NCBI RefSeq assembly: GCF_022690685.1
Contig: NZ_JALCYY010000003.1
Span: 62,001 to 126,000 of the forward strand
Direction of reading: 5' to 3'
Source of the DNA: Anaeromyxobacter terrae
GTDB taxonomy: Bacteria; Myxococcota; Myxococcia; Myxococcales; Anaeromyxobacteraceae
Length of the DNA stretch: 64,000 nt
Part shown: one piece after another, positions 43,381 to 55,728 of the stretch
How the letters are laid out: each line of letters starts with the position of its first letter
Position numbering within the stretch: the stretch's first letter is position 1
Notes under the pieces: generated by a model
What the model saw: only the letters and a program-made list of their open reading frames with translations
What the model was told of the DNA's origin: nothing
Database searches by the model: none
Made by a program: the position numbers and the translations under genes

Positions 43381-43688
43381 GCGGCGAGCCTAGCACCGCC
43401 CCGCGGTGCCCTGCCGGCGGACGCCCGCGTCCATCGGGCCCGCCCGGTCGCCTGGGCCGCGAGCGGCTCGTCACGGTGCGTGCGAGCGAGCGATCCCGCG
43501 CCCGCCCCTGGACGGGCCGACCCGCCCTCGACCTTGCCGCCTCGGCGCAAAGCCGTTCCACCCGCGCGCACCGCGTTGCCGCGCGAGCGCGCCGGTCCGC
43601 GACCTTGCGCGTGGCCCGCGGCTCGCAACTCGCACGAGCGGCACTCGTGCGCTCTCCGCCCAGCCGGGCGCGAGCGCGGGGAGAACGG
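43381..43688. other. Divergent intergenic region
   Basis: 308 bp between the PLP enzyme and a lipoprotein gene. No gene, strong hairpin or promoter consensus is visible. It must contain the two divergent promoters. Confidence 0.4.
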
Positions 43689-45281
43689 ATGACGAGACGT
43701 GGGGTGATGGGGCTCGGCGCGCTCCTGGGCGTCCTGCTCGTGGCGTGCGGCGGCTCGGGATCGAGCGGCAAGACGCCGGCGGGCGGGACCGGCGGAGACA
43801 ACGGGGGCGGCGGGGGCGGCGGGACTCCACCCTCGACTCCGCCTCCGACCACGCCGCCGCCGGAGCAGCCGCCGGGGTTCCAGTTCGGCACGAAGGGTCC
43901 CTGGCCGGTCGAGAACGCGGTCTACGGCGCGAAGGACGGGATCGAGGAGTCGCCCGTCGTCGCCATGACCACCGACGAGGCGCAGAACCGCTGGGTCGCG
44001 ACGCCGCGCGCGCTCTACCTGCTCCGGCCGGGCGAGACGACCTTCCGGCGCTTCGACGAGGTGGACGGTCTCCACCTCGGCGCGATCACCGGGCGGACCC
44101 CCGGCGCGGTCGGCTGGGCCAAGTACTGCGACAAGGCGCCGATCCCCGACGACAGACCCTGCAACGGCGATCTGGTGTGGGGCGGCGCCGGACCCGAGGG
44201 GATCAAGGCGATCGTCGGCGGCGGCAAGAACGAGGTGTTCATCGGGTACGACGGCGACCAGACCCGCGGCGCGGACGGCGAGCCGATCCCCTGTCTCGAC
44301 GCGGACGATCCGGTCGGCTGGAAGGGCTTCGACTACTGCGACCCGCTCCGCCACAGCGGGAAGGTGGACTGGGTGCGCGTCCAGGAGGACGGCACGCTGC
44401 AGGTGGTGAGGTTCGACCTCCTGTCGAACCGCTACGGCGCGAAGTACTGGCACGACCGGACGATCAGCCGGCTCGCCTACGACCACTTCGTCCACCCGGG
44501 CACGCTCTACACCGGCGCGAACCACGGCGTGTCGATCCTCTTCCCGGCGAAGTACCGGGAGCCCGCGCCGGGCGAGTGGTTCGACCTCGCGTACTCCGAG
44601 TACATGGGCGATCACCAGCACGCGCGCGTCTGCTACCACGAGGTCTGCGGTCCGGACGGCGAGAGCGCGAGCATGCGCGTCGGCGAGTGGCTCGGCCTCG
44701 CGATCGACGCCGAAGGGCGGCTCTGGCACGCGGGGAAGTGGACGGCGGGCCGGATCACCTGGGTCGACGACGCGTACGAGTGGCACCATCGCTACGGCGC
44801 CGCCTTCGACGCCGCGTTCGGCGATCCGTGGATGGACGGCGCCCGGACGAGCCCGCCGGTGTTCGACGTGACGGAGTCGGGCGACCCCGTGTACCTGACG
44901 GCCGTGTCGGCGTGCCCGGACGGCCGGGTCTGGTTCGCGAGCCGTGGGCCCACCACCGGGAACGCCGCGGCCCGCAAGGACGCGGTCGCGGTGTGGGACG
45001 GGAGGCGGTTCGCCTACTACACCGCGTCCCAGGTCGGCCTGGCCGAGGCCGGGGTCCGCGATCTCGCGTGCCTGCCCGACGGGCGGCTCGCGATCGCGGG
45101 CTACACGACGGGGCTCGCGATCTATGACCCCGCCACCGCGAGCGCGAAGCCCATCCGCGCCTCGTCCGGGCTCATCCCCAGCGATCGCGTGAGCGCGCTC
45201 GAGCTCGATCGCATGGTCGACCCGCCCGCGCTCCACGTGGCGACCGCGTCGGGCGCCGCGGTGCTCCGGGCGCTGCCGTAG
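43689..45281 (+). CDS. Large outer lipoprotein, paralogue of the one at 11770
   Basis: A 530-residue predicted lipoprotein with lipobox LLVAC and Cys20, then a Gly/Thr/Pro spacer ([20 protein letters not shown]). Propeller-like repeats follow ([76 protein letters not shown]). Several cysteine pairs ([29 protein letters not shown]) suggest disulfides in an oxidising compartment. It shares its plan, spacer and lipobox position with the 11770 protein, so the two are distant paralogues. Ligand and function unknown. Confidence 0.75.
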   Translation: MTRRGVMGLGALLGVLLVACGGSGSSGKTPAGGTGGDNGGGGGGGTPPSTPPPTTPPPEQPPGFQFGTKGPWPVENAVYGAKDGIEESPVVAMTTDEAQNRWVATPRALYLLRPGETTFRRFDEVDGLHLGAITGRTPGAVGWAKYCDKAPIPDDRPCNGDLVWGGAGPEGIKAIVGGGKNEVFIGYDGDQTRGADGEPIPCLDADDPVGWKGFDYCDPLRHSGKVDWVRVQEDGTLQVVRFDLLSNRYGAKYWHDRTISRLAYDHFVHPGTLYTGANHGVSILFPAKYREPAPGEWFDLAYSEYMGDHQHARVCYHEVCGPDGESASMRVGEWLGLAIDAEGRLWHAGKWTAGRITWVDDAYEWHHRYGAAFDAAFGDPWMDGARTSPPVFDVTESGDPVYLTAVSACPDGRVWFASRGPTTGNAAARKDAVAVWDGRRFAYYTASQVGLAEAGVRDLACLPDGRLAIAGYTTGLAIYDPATASAKPIRASSGLIPSDRVSALELDRMVDPPALHVATASGAAVLRALP

Positions 45282-45291
45282 CCGCTCCGGC

Positions 45292-45328
45292 CGGTGCGTA
45301 CGGGCGCCGCCCACCCGCACGCACCGGT
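45292..45328 (+). terminator. Hairpin downstream of lipoprotein gene
   Basis: CCGGTGCGT (45292-45300) pairs perfectly with ACGCACCGG (45320-45328) around a 19-nt loop, which can itself fold (GGGCG-C-CGCCC). It begins 11 bp after the lipoprotein stop. No T-run. Confidence 0.5.
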
Positions 45329-45396
45329 CGCCGAGTGGCCCACCCCCGGCCATCCGGGGTAGAACGGCGCGAACGTTCTCGAGCGGAGGCTCGTCC

Positions 45397-46575
45397 GTGC
45401 GCCTTTCCATGCGGCTCAAGATCGCGGGGCTGGTCGGCGTGGCGACCGGGGTCACCGCGATCCTCGACACCGTCGTCTTCCATCTTCTGTACGAGAACGC
45501 GCCCACGTCCGACCTCGCGCGCGGGCTCGCCGTGGCGATCGTGATCTCCGTCGTCGCCGCGGGGGTCGCCTACCAGGTCGCGCTCCGCCTGACCCGGCCC
45601 CTCGAGCGGCTGCGCGACACGGCCGCGGCGATCGCGGCCGGCGACCTCGGCCGCCAGATCGACATGGACGCGACCGCCGAGACGGCGGACCTCGCGGCCA
45701 GCTTCGGCGCGATGATCGAGGGGCTGCAGGCCACCATCGCCGAGCTGCGCGAGGCGGCGTTCACCCTGGACGGCCGCTCGAGCGACATCCTCGGCTCCGT
45801 CACCCGGCAGGCGGCGATGGCCGCGCAGCAGGCGGCCGCGATCAACGAGACCTCGACGACCGCCTCCGAGATCGCCCAGACCTCGAAGCAGGCGACGCAG
45901 CACGCCGACTCGGTCATCGAGATGACGCGCCGCTCCGACGACCTCTCCCAGGAGGGGCTCCAGACCGTCGAGGAGGCGGTGAAGGCGAGCGCGAGCCTCG
46001 GCGAGCAGGTCAACAAGATCGCCTCCAGCATGAGCGGGCTCAGCGAGCGCACGCTCCAGGTCGGAGAGATCATCTCCTCGGTGAAGGACCTCGCCGAGCA
46101 GTCGAACCTGCTCGCGCTGAACGCGTCCATCGAGGCGTCGAAGGCGGGCGAGCACGGGCGCGGGTTCGCGGTCGTCGCCATGGAGATGCGCAACCTCGCC
46201 GAGCAGTCGCGCCAGGCCGCCGTGCAGATCCGCGCGATCCTCCAGGAGATCCAGCGGAGCGCCCGAGACGCGGCGGCGGCGACCGACGAGGGGGCGAAGC
46301 GCGCCACCGCGGCCATGGGGCTCGCGCGGAGCGCGGGCGAGGCGATCGAGGGACTCGCGATGGTGATCCGCGAGTCCGCCGTCGCGGCCCGGCAGATCGC
46401 CAACAACACGCGGCAGCAGACCATCGGGGTGGATCAGATGGTCGCCGCGATCTCCGAGCTCTCCCAGGCGATCAACGAGAGCGCCGAGGGCACGCGCGCG
46501 ATCGAGCAGGGCACCGCAGCGCTGACGGAGATCTCGAAGCAGCTCGCCTCGGCCGTGCAGCGTTACCGGGTCTAG
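45397..46575 (+). CDS. Methyl-accepting chemotaxis protein with almost no periplasmic domain
   Basis: A 392-residue receptor from GTG 45397. TM1 (about 8-30) and TM2 (about 44-64) are separated by only about ten residues. A HAMP domain follows ([19 protein letters not shown]), then the signalling hairpin with tip [21 protein letters not shown]. Without a periplasmic ligand domain, sensing must be membrane-based or cytoplasmic, for example of redox, proton motive force or temperature. No che genes adjoin it; it could feed the operon at 2-11 kb or another one. Confidence 0.92.
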   Translation: MRLSMRLKIAGLVGVATGVTAILDTVVFHLLYENAPTSDLARGLAVAIVISVVAAGVAYQVALRLTRPLERLRDTAAAIAAGDLGRQIDMDATAETADLAASFGAMIEGLQATIAELREAAFTLDGRSSDILGSVTRQAAMAAQQAAAINETSTTASEIAQTSKQATQHADSVIEMTRRSDDLSQEGLQTVEEAVKASASLGEQVNKIASSMSGLSERTLQVGEIISSVKDLAEQSNLLALNASIEASKAGEHGRGFAVVAMEMRNLAEQSRQAAVQIRAILQEIQRSARDAAAATDEGAKRATAAMGLARSAGEAIEGLAMVIRESAVAARQIANNTRQQTIGVDQMVAAISELSQAINESAEGTRAIEQGTAALTEISKQLASAVQRYRV

Positions 46576-46600
46576 GCGGCTCTCGAGCCGGGGCGGCCGC

Positions 46601-47236
46601 TCACCGCTCTCCCCGGCGCCGCGCGCCCGCGCGCCGCGCCGCCTCCGCCAGCACCTCGTACGGCTGGCACCCCACGACGCGCGTCACGGGCCGAGCGCCC
46701 GGCGCCGCGACGAAGTCGAACGTCGGCACGCCGGTCACGCCCGCCTCTCGGGCCGCGCGCCGCGCCGCGTCCACGCACGCGAGCGCGCCCGCCTCGTCCG
46801 CCGCCGCGAGCGCGGCCGCCGGGTCGAGCCCCACCGCGCGCGCGACGTGCACGAGATCCTCGTCGCGGTCGAGATCACGCCCCTCGCGCCAGTACGCGTC
46901 GAACGCGGCGGCGCGGAAGACCTCGAGCTTCCCGGCCTCGCGCGCGTACTGCGCGGCGGCGAGCGCCCGGCGGGTGCTCGGGAGCCGGTCCGGCGCGCGC
47001 AGGTCGCGGAGGCCGAAGCCCGCCGCGAAGCTCTTCACGTACCCCAGCATCGCGCCGGCGTCCGACAGGTAGGACGCGAGCGGAAGGCCGCCGCGCGGCG
47101 TCCCCGGGTGCAGCTCGTAGCCGACCCAGTCCACCTCGATGTCGTACTCCGCCTGCAGCCTGACCAGGCTGCTCCGCTCCGCGACGAAGCAGAACGGTCA
47201 GACGAAGTCGGAGAAGAGCCGCACGATCGCGCCCAT
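46601..47236 (-). CDS. Probable selenoprotein: DsbA/FrnE-family oxidoreductase with UxxC active site
   Basis: One frame runs from ATG 47236 to the stop at 46601 (211 residues), interrupted only by TGA at 47198-47200 (codon 13). The product reads MGAIVRLFSDFV-U-PFCFVAER, so the TGA falls exactly on the first Cys of the DFVCPxC motif of FrnE-like thioredoxin-fold proteins. The second Cys is Cys16. Downstream sequence is a typical FrnE domain (EVDWVGYELHPGTPRGG, cis-Pro in GVTGVPTFDF). A SECIS-like hairpin follows the UGA. A selenocysteine at the attacking position is known in other thioredoxin-fold selenoproteins. Automatic calls would start at GTG 47134 and miss the active site. A nonsense mutation or sequencing error is the alternative. 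No signal peptide, so cytoplasmic. Confidence 0.8.
47155..47172 (-). promoter_or_regulatory. Candidate bacterial SECIS hairpin
   Basis: On the minus strand, GCAGCCT-GGTC-AGGCTGC forms a perfect 7-bp stem with a GGUC tetraloop. The loop begins 32 nt after the in-frame UGA, within the spacing usual for bacterial SECIS elements (about 16-37 nt), and carries the expected G residues. The E. coli fdhF loop is similarly AGGUCU. An alternative 8-bp stem closer to the UGA (47169-47192, loop UCGCGGAG) competes with it. Confidence 0.55.
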
Positions 47237-47335
47237 GGGTGGGGCGTGTAACGGGGGCGGCCGCTCCGCTCCACTCCCGGCGCGGGTACGGCCAGCGCGG
47301 CGCGCGGTCCCGCGCCGTGGTAGATCCGGCAACCC

Positions 47336-51043
<3,708 letters not shown>

Positions 51044-51053
51044 GTCTCGCCGC

Positions 51054-52244
51054 CTACTCGCCCTCGGTCTCGGTCCCGCCCCTGCCGCCGCCCTCCAGGC
51101 GGAGGCCGACGCGCTCCCAGACCGCACCTGCCGCGGCGCCTAGGCCGCTCCGGACGCGCTGGAAGGCGAGGTGCACGGCGAAGCTTCCGAGGAGCACCGC
51201 GGTGGCGACGAGGAGCGCGTGCCCGAGCCCGAGGTGCGGGCCGATCCGCCCCGTGAGCCCGGTGAAGGTCGACCAGCCGTAGACCACCGGCACGTGGATC
51301 GCGTAGACGCCGAGCGAGGCGCGGCCGATCGGCGCGACGCGAGCCGCCCACGCCGCGGGCACGGTGGAGAGGGCGGCGAGCACGAGCAGCACGGCGCCGC
51401 AGCGGAACGTGAAGAGGAGCGGGTGCCCCATGGGCATCTCGCCCACGCCCGTCCCGATCGTGCCCGCGACGAGCACGGCCCCCACGAGCGCCATCCCGGC
51501 GGCGCTGCGGCCGCCGCCCGTGCCGGCGAGGAGCCCGACGAGCGCGCCCACGAAGAAGTACGCCGCCCACGGGAACAGCGGGAACGGCGAGGTCCCGCCC
51601 GTCGCCTGCTCGACCACGAGCGCCGCGATCGACCGCGACAGCTGCGGGATCCCCGGCACGATCGGCGCCGGGGCGAGCATGCCGAGCGCGACGCACAGGA
51701 GCGCGAGCGCGCCGATGGCCCACGTGTGCTCGCGGCGGGACCACGGCAGCGCGAGGACGAGCGAGGCGGCGAGGAGCGCGACGGCGATGGTGTGCAGCGC
51801 GTCGAACGACAGGAAGTGCGCCCACACCTCGACGTCGCCGGCGGCGAGCCGCTCCACCCCCCAGCCCGGCCAGCGGAGCGCGTAGCCGATGCCGAGCAGG
51901 AGGAGGACGCGGCCGATCCGGCCGCGCGGGATCGCGAGGCCCCGGGCGCGCCCGCGCGAGATCGCGACCGTGACGGCCCAGCCCGAGACCATGAGGAACA
52001 GGGGCGCCGTGAAGCCGCGCGCCTTCCAGTACAGCTCCACGCCCGGGGTCGCGCGCACCGCGGTCGCGAGCAGCGCGTCGAGGGTGTGGCCGAACACCAT
52101 CGCCAGCACGCCGAGGGCGCGCGCCGCGTCGAGCGCCGCGATCCGGCCGCGCGGGGGAGGCGCTCCCGCCCCGGGGACTGCGTGGAGCGGTGGCGCGACA
52201 GCGGAAGGGCGGCGCGGCTCTGTCGTCTGATGGGTCGCTTGCAA
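51054..52244 (-). CDS. Polytopic membrane acyltransferase-like protein (DUF1624/HGSNAT-like)
   Basis: A 396-residue protein with about ten TM helices. The N-terminal DAARALGVLAMVFGHTLDALL and FLMVSGWAVTVAISRGRARG match the DUF1624/heparan-alpha-glucosaminide N-acetyltransferase group, which transfers acetyl groups across a membrane. The His in FGHTLD is the likely catalytic or acetyl-carrying residue in that family. The start is uncertain: TTG 52244 is the first codon available and no GTG or ATG lies before the first TM segment. Substrate unknown. Confidence 0.75.
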   Translation of the reverse strand: MQATHQTTEPRRPSAVAPPLHAVPGAGAPPPRGRIAALDAARALGVLAMVFGHTLDALLATAVRATPGVELYWKARGFTAPLFLMVSGWAVTVAISRGRARGLAIPRGRIGRVLLLLGIGYALRWPGWGVERLAAGDVEVWAHFLSFDALHTIAVALLAASLVLALPWSRREHTWAIGALALLCVALGMLAPAPIVPGIPQLSRSIAALVVEQATGGTSPFPLFPWAAYFFVGALVGLLAGTGGGRSAAGMALVGAVLVAGTIGTGVGEMPMGHPLLFTFRCGAVLLVLAALSTVPAAWAARVAPIGRASLGVYAIHVPVVYGWSTFTGLTGRIGPHLGLGHALLVATAVLLGSFAVHLAFQRVRSGLGAAAGAVWERVGLRLEGGGRGGTETEGE

Positions 52245-52335
52245 CGGTGCAACTCGCGGAAGCGGGCGAGCGCCCGGTCGGTCGGCTCCGGGCGCGAGCG
52301 GCCGAACCTATAACACGGCCCTGCCCTCCGCGCTC

Positions 52336-52371
52336 CCGTCCGGGCCGCTCCGCTCGGAGCGGCCCGGACGG
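52336..52371 (-). terminator. Perfect 17-bp hairpin ending the cytochrome operon
   Basis: Arms 52336-52352 and 52355-52371 are perfect reverse complements separated by 2 nt (CCGTCCGGGCCGCTCCG and its complement). It starts 12 bp downstream of the monoheme cytochrome stop. Very strong intrinsic structure, but without a U-tract on the transcribed side. Confidence 0.75.
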
Positions 52372-52383
52372 TCGGCTCCCTGC

Positions 52384-52686
52384 CTACTTGAGCCCGTCCT
52401 TCACGTACTTCGCGACCGCCTGGATCTCGGCGTCCGTCATCTTGCCCTTGAACGCCGTCATCTTGCCCTTGCCGTTCTCGATCACCTTGGCGATGTCGGC
52501 CTCGCTCGCCTTCAGCGTGGTGAGATCCTTCGCGCCGAGCTTCTGGGCCATCGGCGTGTTGCCCTTGCCGTCCTTCCCGTGGCAGGCGGCGCAGCGCTTG
52601 GCGAAGATCTCCGCGGGGGCAGCGCCCTCCGCGCGAGCGATGGCGGCGGCGGCGAGGACGACGAGGGCGACGGCGATGCGCTTCAT
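52384..52686 (-). CDS. Monoheme class I cytochrome c
   Basis: A 100-residue periplasmic protein with a signal peptide (AVALVVLAAAAIARAEG) and one heme site Cys32-AAC-His36. A distal Met ligand is likely in KMTAFKGKMTDAE. Size and fold match small soluble c-type cytochromes that shuttle electrons. It is the last gene of the tetraheme cytochrome/FeS/NrfD operon, 23 bp downstream of the NrfD gene, so it is the probable electron acceptor of that complex. Confidence 0.93.
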   Translation of the reverse strand: MKRIAVALVVLAAAAIARAEGAAPAEIFAKRCAACHGKDGKGNTPMAQKLGAKDLTTLKASEADIAKVIENGKGKMTAFKGKMTDAEIQAVAKYVKDGLK

Positions 52687-52709
52687 GGTGCTCCTCCCTT
52701 GTGCGTGGT

Positions 52710-53963
52710 TCACTGCGCCGGAATCCCGGCGCTGCTCGGGCCCGGCGCGGCCACCCGCTCCGGCGCCCGGAAGGTTCCGACGAGGATGGGCACCGCGATC
52801 TTCACGAGCGCCGTGAAGACGAGGAAGCCCACCCCGAACACGCCCGCCGCGATGGCCCACTCCGTCGCGGTCGGCGTGTACTCGTAGATCTCGCCCAGCG
52901 TGTCCGGCGTGAACCCCGGGATGATGAGGCCCATCCCCTTCTCGATGTAGACGCCCGCCCAGATGAGCAGGCAGCCGAGGTTCAGGGTGACGTAGTTCCT
53001 CCGGGTGCGCGGGATGAGGAAGAGCACGAACGCGGCGACGCTGCACGTGAGCGAGAGCCACGCGTACGGCACGAGCGCCCGGTGGCCGTCGAGGCCACCC
53101 CAGAAGTACTGCGTGTACCTGAGGTGCTCGGTCGCCGAGTAGTACTCCTTGAACAGCTCGGCGCCGAGGAGGAACAGGTTGAGGAACATCGCGTAGCTCA
53201 TGAGCTCCGCGATCTTCCAGATCGCCTCGTCCTTGATCGGGAACCGGTTCGTGCGGCGCAGGATCTGGAAGAGGATGATCATCACCGCGGGTCCGGAGCA
53301 GAACGCGGACGCGATGAAGCGGGGCGCGAGGATGGAGGCGTTCCAGTACGGTCGCGCGGCCATGCCGTTGTAGAGGAACGCGGTCACGGTGTGCGTCGAG
53401 ATCGACACCGGGATCGAGAGCAGCACGAGCGGCAGGAAGATCCGCCGGTCGTAGTGCTCGCCGCGGTACGTCTTGAAGAGCAGGTAGAGGACGAGCGCGG
53501 CGTTCAGGAGCAGGTAGGTGTTCAGGACGAGCGCGTCCCAGGCGAGGAGCGAGCGTGGCCAGTTGGGCGTGCCGAGGAGCGGCATGATGTGGAGGAACCG
53601 GTCCGGGCGGCCCATGTCCACGAGGATGAACAGGAGGCACATCGTGAGCGCGCTGATGGCGAGCAGCTCGCCCAGCACCACCACCTCCTTGATCGGCTTC
53701 CACTGGTAGACGTAGGCGGGGATGACGAGCAGCACCGCCGCCGCCGCGACGCCCACGAGGAAGGTGAAGTTGCCGATGTAGAACGCCCACGAGACCTGAT
53801 CGCGCATGTTCGTCGCGATGAGGCCGGTGCGCACCTGGTGGACATAGGCGATCCCGCCGATCGCCACGAGCGCGAGGAGCGCCGCGACCCACGCCTTGTA
53901 CGCGCGCCCGCCGGAGACCACGAGGCGCGCGCTGCCCTTCACGAACTCCACCGCTCCGCTCAT
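52710..53963 (-). CDS. NrfD/PsrC-family quinol-interacting membrane subunit
   Basis: A 417-residue protein with about ten TM helices, the length of ten-helix NrfD proteins such as HybB or ActC/F. Typical segments: WAFYIGNFTFLVGVAAAAVLL, ILVDMGRPDRFLHIMPLLG and SILAPRFIASAFCSGPAVM. It should oxidise or reduce menaquinone and exchange electrons with the FeS subunit encoded 11 bp upstream. ATG 53963 is clear. Confidence 0.93.
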   Translation of the reverse strand: MSGAVEFVKGSARLVVSGGRAYKAWVAALLALVAIGGIAYVHQVRTGLIATNMRDQVSWAFYIGNFTFLVGVAAAAVLLVIPAYVYQWKPIKEVVVLGELLAISALTMCLLFILVDMGRPDRFLHIMPLLGTPNWPRSLLAWDALVLNTYLLLNAALVLYLLFKTYRGEHYDRRIFLPLVLLSIPVSISTHTVTAFLYNGMAARPYWNASILAPRFIASAFCSGPAVMIILFQILRRTNRFPIKDEAIWKIAELMSYAMFLNLFLLGAELFKEYYSATEHLRYTQYFWGGLDGHRALVPYAWLSLTCSVAAFVLFLIPRTRRNYVTLNLGCLLIWAGVYIEKGMGLIIPGFTPDTLGEIYEYTPTATEWAIAAGVFGVGFLVFTALVKIAVPILVGTFRAPERVAAPGPSSAGIPAQ

Positions 53964-53974
53964 CGCCCGCCTCG

Positions 53975-54898
53975 CTAGGTCGCGTAGAAGTAGTAGAACT
54001 GCGGGTGCGTCGCGAGCTCCTCCTTGAAGACGAACACCCGCTTCGTCTCCATCACCCGGCGGATCTCGCTCTCCGGGTCGAGGAGGTTGCCGAACTTGCG
54101 CGCACCCACCGGGCAGACCTCGACGCACGCCGGGTAGCGCCCCTCGCGCGTGCGCTGGATGCAGAAGGTGCACTTCTCGACGACGCCCTTCGGGCGGGGC
54201 CGGTTGCCGAGGTAGTGCTGGTGCGGGTTGAGCTCCTCGGCCGGCAACGTCGGCGTCGCCCAGTTGAAGTGGCGCGCGCCGTAGGGGCAGGCCGACATGC
54301 AGCAGCGGCAGCCGATGCACCAGTCGTAGTCGATGACGACGATGCCGTCCTTCTCCTTCCACGTCGCCTGCGTCGGGCAGGCCTTCACGCAGGGCGGGTT
54401 CCGGCACTGCTGGCACTGGACGGGCATGTAGAACTTGCCCGGCCGCGGCACGGCGTCCGCCTCGTAGTAGTGGTTCGCGTGGGCGAGATCGACGCCGTGC
54501 TCCTTGTCCATCTCGAGCACGCGGATCCACTGGATCTGCGGGCTCTGCCGCGACTGGTTGTTCTCCGCCACGCACGCGTACACGCACCGCCGGCAGCCGA
54601 CGCAGCGCGAGAGATCGAGGCCGTAGCCGAACTCGACGCCCGGCCTGGGGCCAGTCGCGGACACCGTGGTCTTCTTGCCGAAGCGCTCGAGGTTCTTCCG
54701 CTCGACCTTGGCGAGCACGCGGCGGAGCTCGTCGGGTGAGAGCTCCTTGAAGTGGCTGCGGAGGAAGTCCTCCATCTCCACGCCGCAGGAGGACAGCGCC
54801 GCGACCGCGGCGCCGGCGGCGGCCGTCCGCATGAAGGCGCGGCGCGACGGGTCCATGGGCTCGTCCGCCACGACGGGCAGGCTCTTCCGCTCGGACAT
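53975..54898 (-). CDS. Tat-exported ferredoxin-like subunit with four [4Fe-4S] clusters
   Basis: A 307-residue protein with a Tat signal (DPSRRAFMRTAAAGAAVAAL) followed by a lipobox-like SSCG. Four Cys clusters are visible: CVGCRRCVYAC, CQQCRNPPCVKAC, CIGCRCCMSAC and CTFCIQRTREGRYPACVEVC. This is the HybA/DsrO/NrfC type. It links the NrfD membrane subunit to the periplasmic cytochromes. It starts 2 bp after the tetraheme cytochrome gene and precedes nrfD by 11 bp. Confidence 0.93.
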   Translation of the reverse strand: MSERKSLPVVADEPMDPSRRAFMRTAAAGAAVAALSSCGVEMEDFLRSHFKELSPDELRRVLAKVERKNLERFGKKTTVSATGPRPGVEFGYGLDLSRCVGCRRCVYACVAENNQSRQSPQIQWIRVLEMDKEHGVDLAHANHYYEADAVPRPGKFYMPVQCQQCRNPPCVKACPTQATWKEKDGIVVIDYDWCIGCRCCMSACPYGARHFNWATPTLPAEELNPHQHYLGNRPRPKGVVEKCTFCIQRTREGRYPACVEVCPVGARKFGNLLDPESEIRRVMETKRVFVFKEELATHPQFYYFYAT

Positions 54899-54900
54899 GG

Positions 54901-55620
54901 CTACCTCCCGCCCGCGGCGGTCGTGGGGGCCGTCGCCTTGGCCGGGGCCGTGCGACGCATCTCGTCGGGGCGGAGCGGCCGCGGCTCGGGGCGGAGCATC
55001 TCGAGCGTCGGCGCGGTGGTCCTCTTCCCGTCCACCTCGATCTCCTTCACGCCCTTGAACCCCGGGGTGTGCGGGTTGTGACAATTCACGCACAGGAAAT
55101 AGGTCTTCTCGCCGTCCCACTGGCCGACGCGCTTGCCATGCACGCCCGCGCGCCAGTCGCGGTACTTGTCCCCGTGACACTGGCCGCACAGCCGGTACGA
55201 CTCGGTGAACGGCACCGTCTCGCCGCTCGCGAGCTTCAGCACGTCGCGGTTCTCCGCGTCGTGGCAGTCGAGGCACCAGCGCGCGTTGGAGTCGTGGTCG
55301 AACACCTTCTGGATGTCCTCGTGGAACGTGAGCTCGCGCCGGGTGCGATCACCCGGATCGACGTGGCACCCGCTGCACGGGAAGATTCCCTCCGAGAAGG
55401 GGGGCGGCTCCGCCTGGATCAGCGGGGGCGCGACCTTTCGCACCGCCGACGACTCTTCGAGCGCCTTCGCGCCGTGCGCAGGATCGAGTTTGGGCGGGCT
55501 CTTCACCGTCTCCGCAGGAGTCGCGTCCGGCTTCGTGCCCGCGGCGCGCGCGGCCTGGGGCGACGCGAGAGCGGCGGCGACCGCGAGGATCGTCAGGGCA
55601 TGGATGATGTCGAGGCGCAT
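54901..55620 (-). CDS. Tetraheme cytochrome c
   Basis: A 239-residue secreted protein with a signal peptide (LTILAVAAALASPQAARA) and four CxxCH heme sites: CSGCH, CLDCH, CGQCH and CVNCH. Additional His residues (FHEDIQKVFDH, GVHGKR) are likely distal ligands. GGGAGA 4 bp before ATG 55620 sets the start. It is the first gene of the operon. With the FeS, NrfD and monoheme proteins it forms a likely quinol:cytochrome oxidoreductase, comparable in layout to the Cbc complexes of Geobacter used in metal or extracellular respiration. Confidence 0.92.
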   Translation of the reverse strand: MRLDIIHALTILAVAAALASPQAARAAGTKPDATPAETVKSPPKLDPAHGAKALEESSAVRKVAPPLIQAEPPPFSEGIFPCSGCHVDPGDRTRRELTFHEDIQKVFDHDSNARWCLDCHDAENRDVLKLASGETVPFTESYRLCGQCHGDKYRDWRAGVHGKRVGQWDGEKTYFLCVNCHNPHTPGFKGVKEIEVDGKRTTAPTLEMLRPEPRPLRPDEMRRTAPAKATAPTTAAGGR

Positions 55621-55728
55621 GAAGTCTCCCACTCTCGGGGGAAGCTACTCCGCGCCTTGATCTGTCGTTTGATCCTGGTCAATTCGACGCTCGCTCGCTT
55701 GGGGCGTGAGCGCCGAGTGAGGCCGCGT

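Noticed and set aside
46601-47134. Short DsbA-like protein starting at GTG 47134
   Set aside because: It would lack the first strand and the CxxC active site. The in-frame upstream sequence is clearly homologous, so the UGA-containing longer frame is the better model.
46601-47236. Simple pseudogene interpretation of the UGA-containing gene
   Set aside because: The rest of the frame is intact and well conserved, the only interruption is UGA (not UAA/UAG) and it hits exactly the catalytic Cys, with a SECIS-like hairpin after it. It remains the main alternative.
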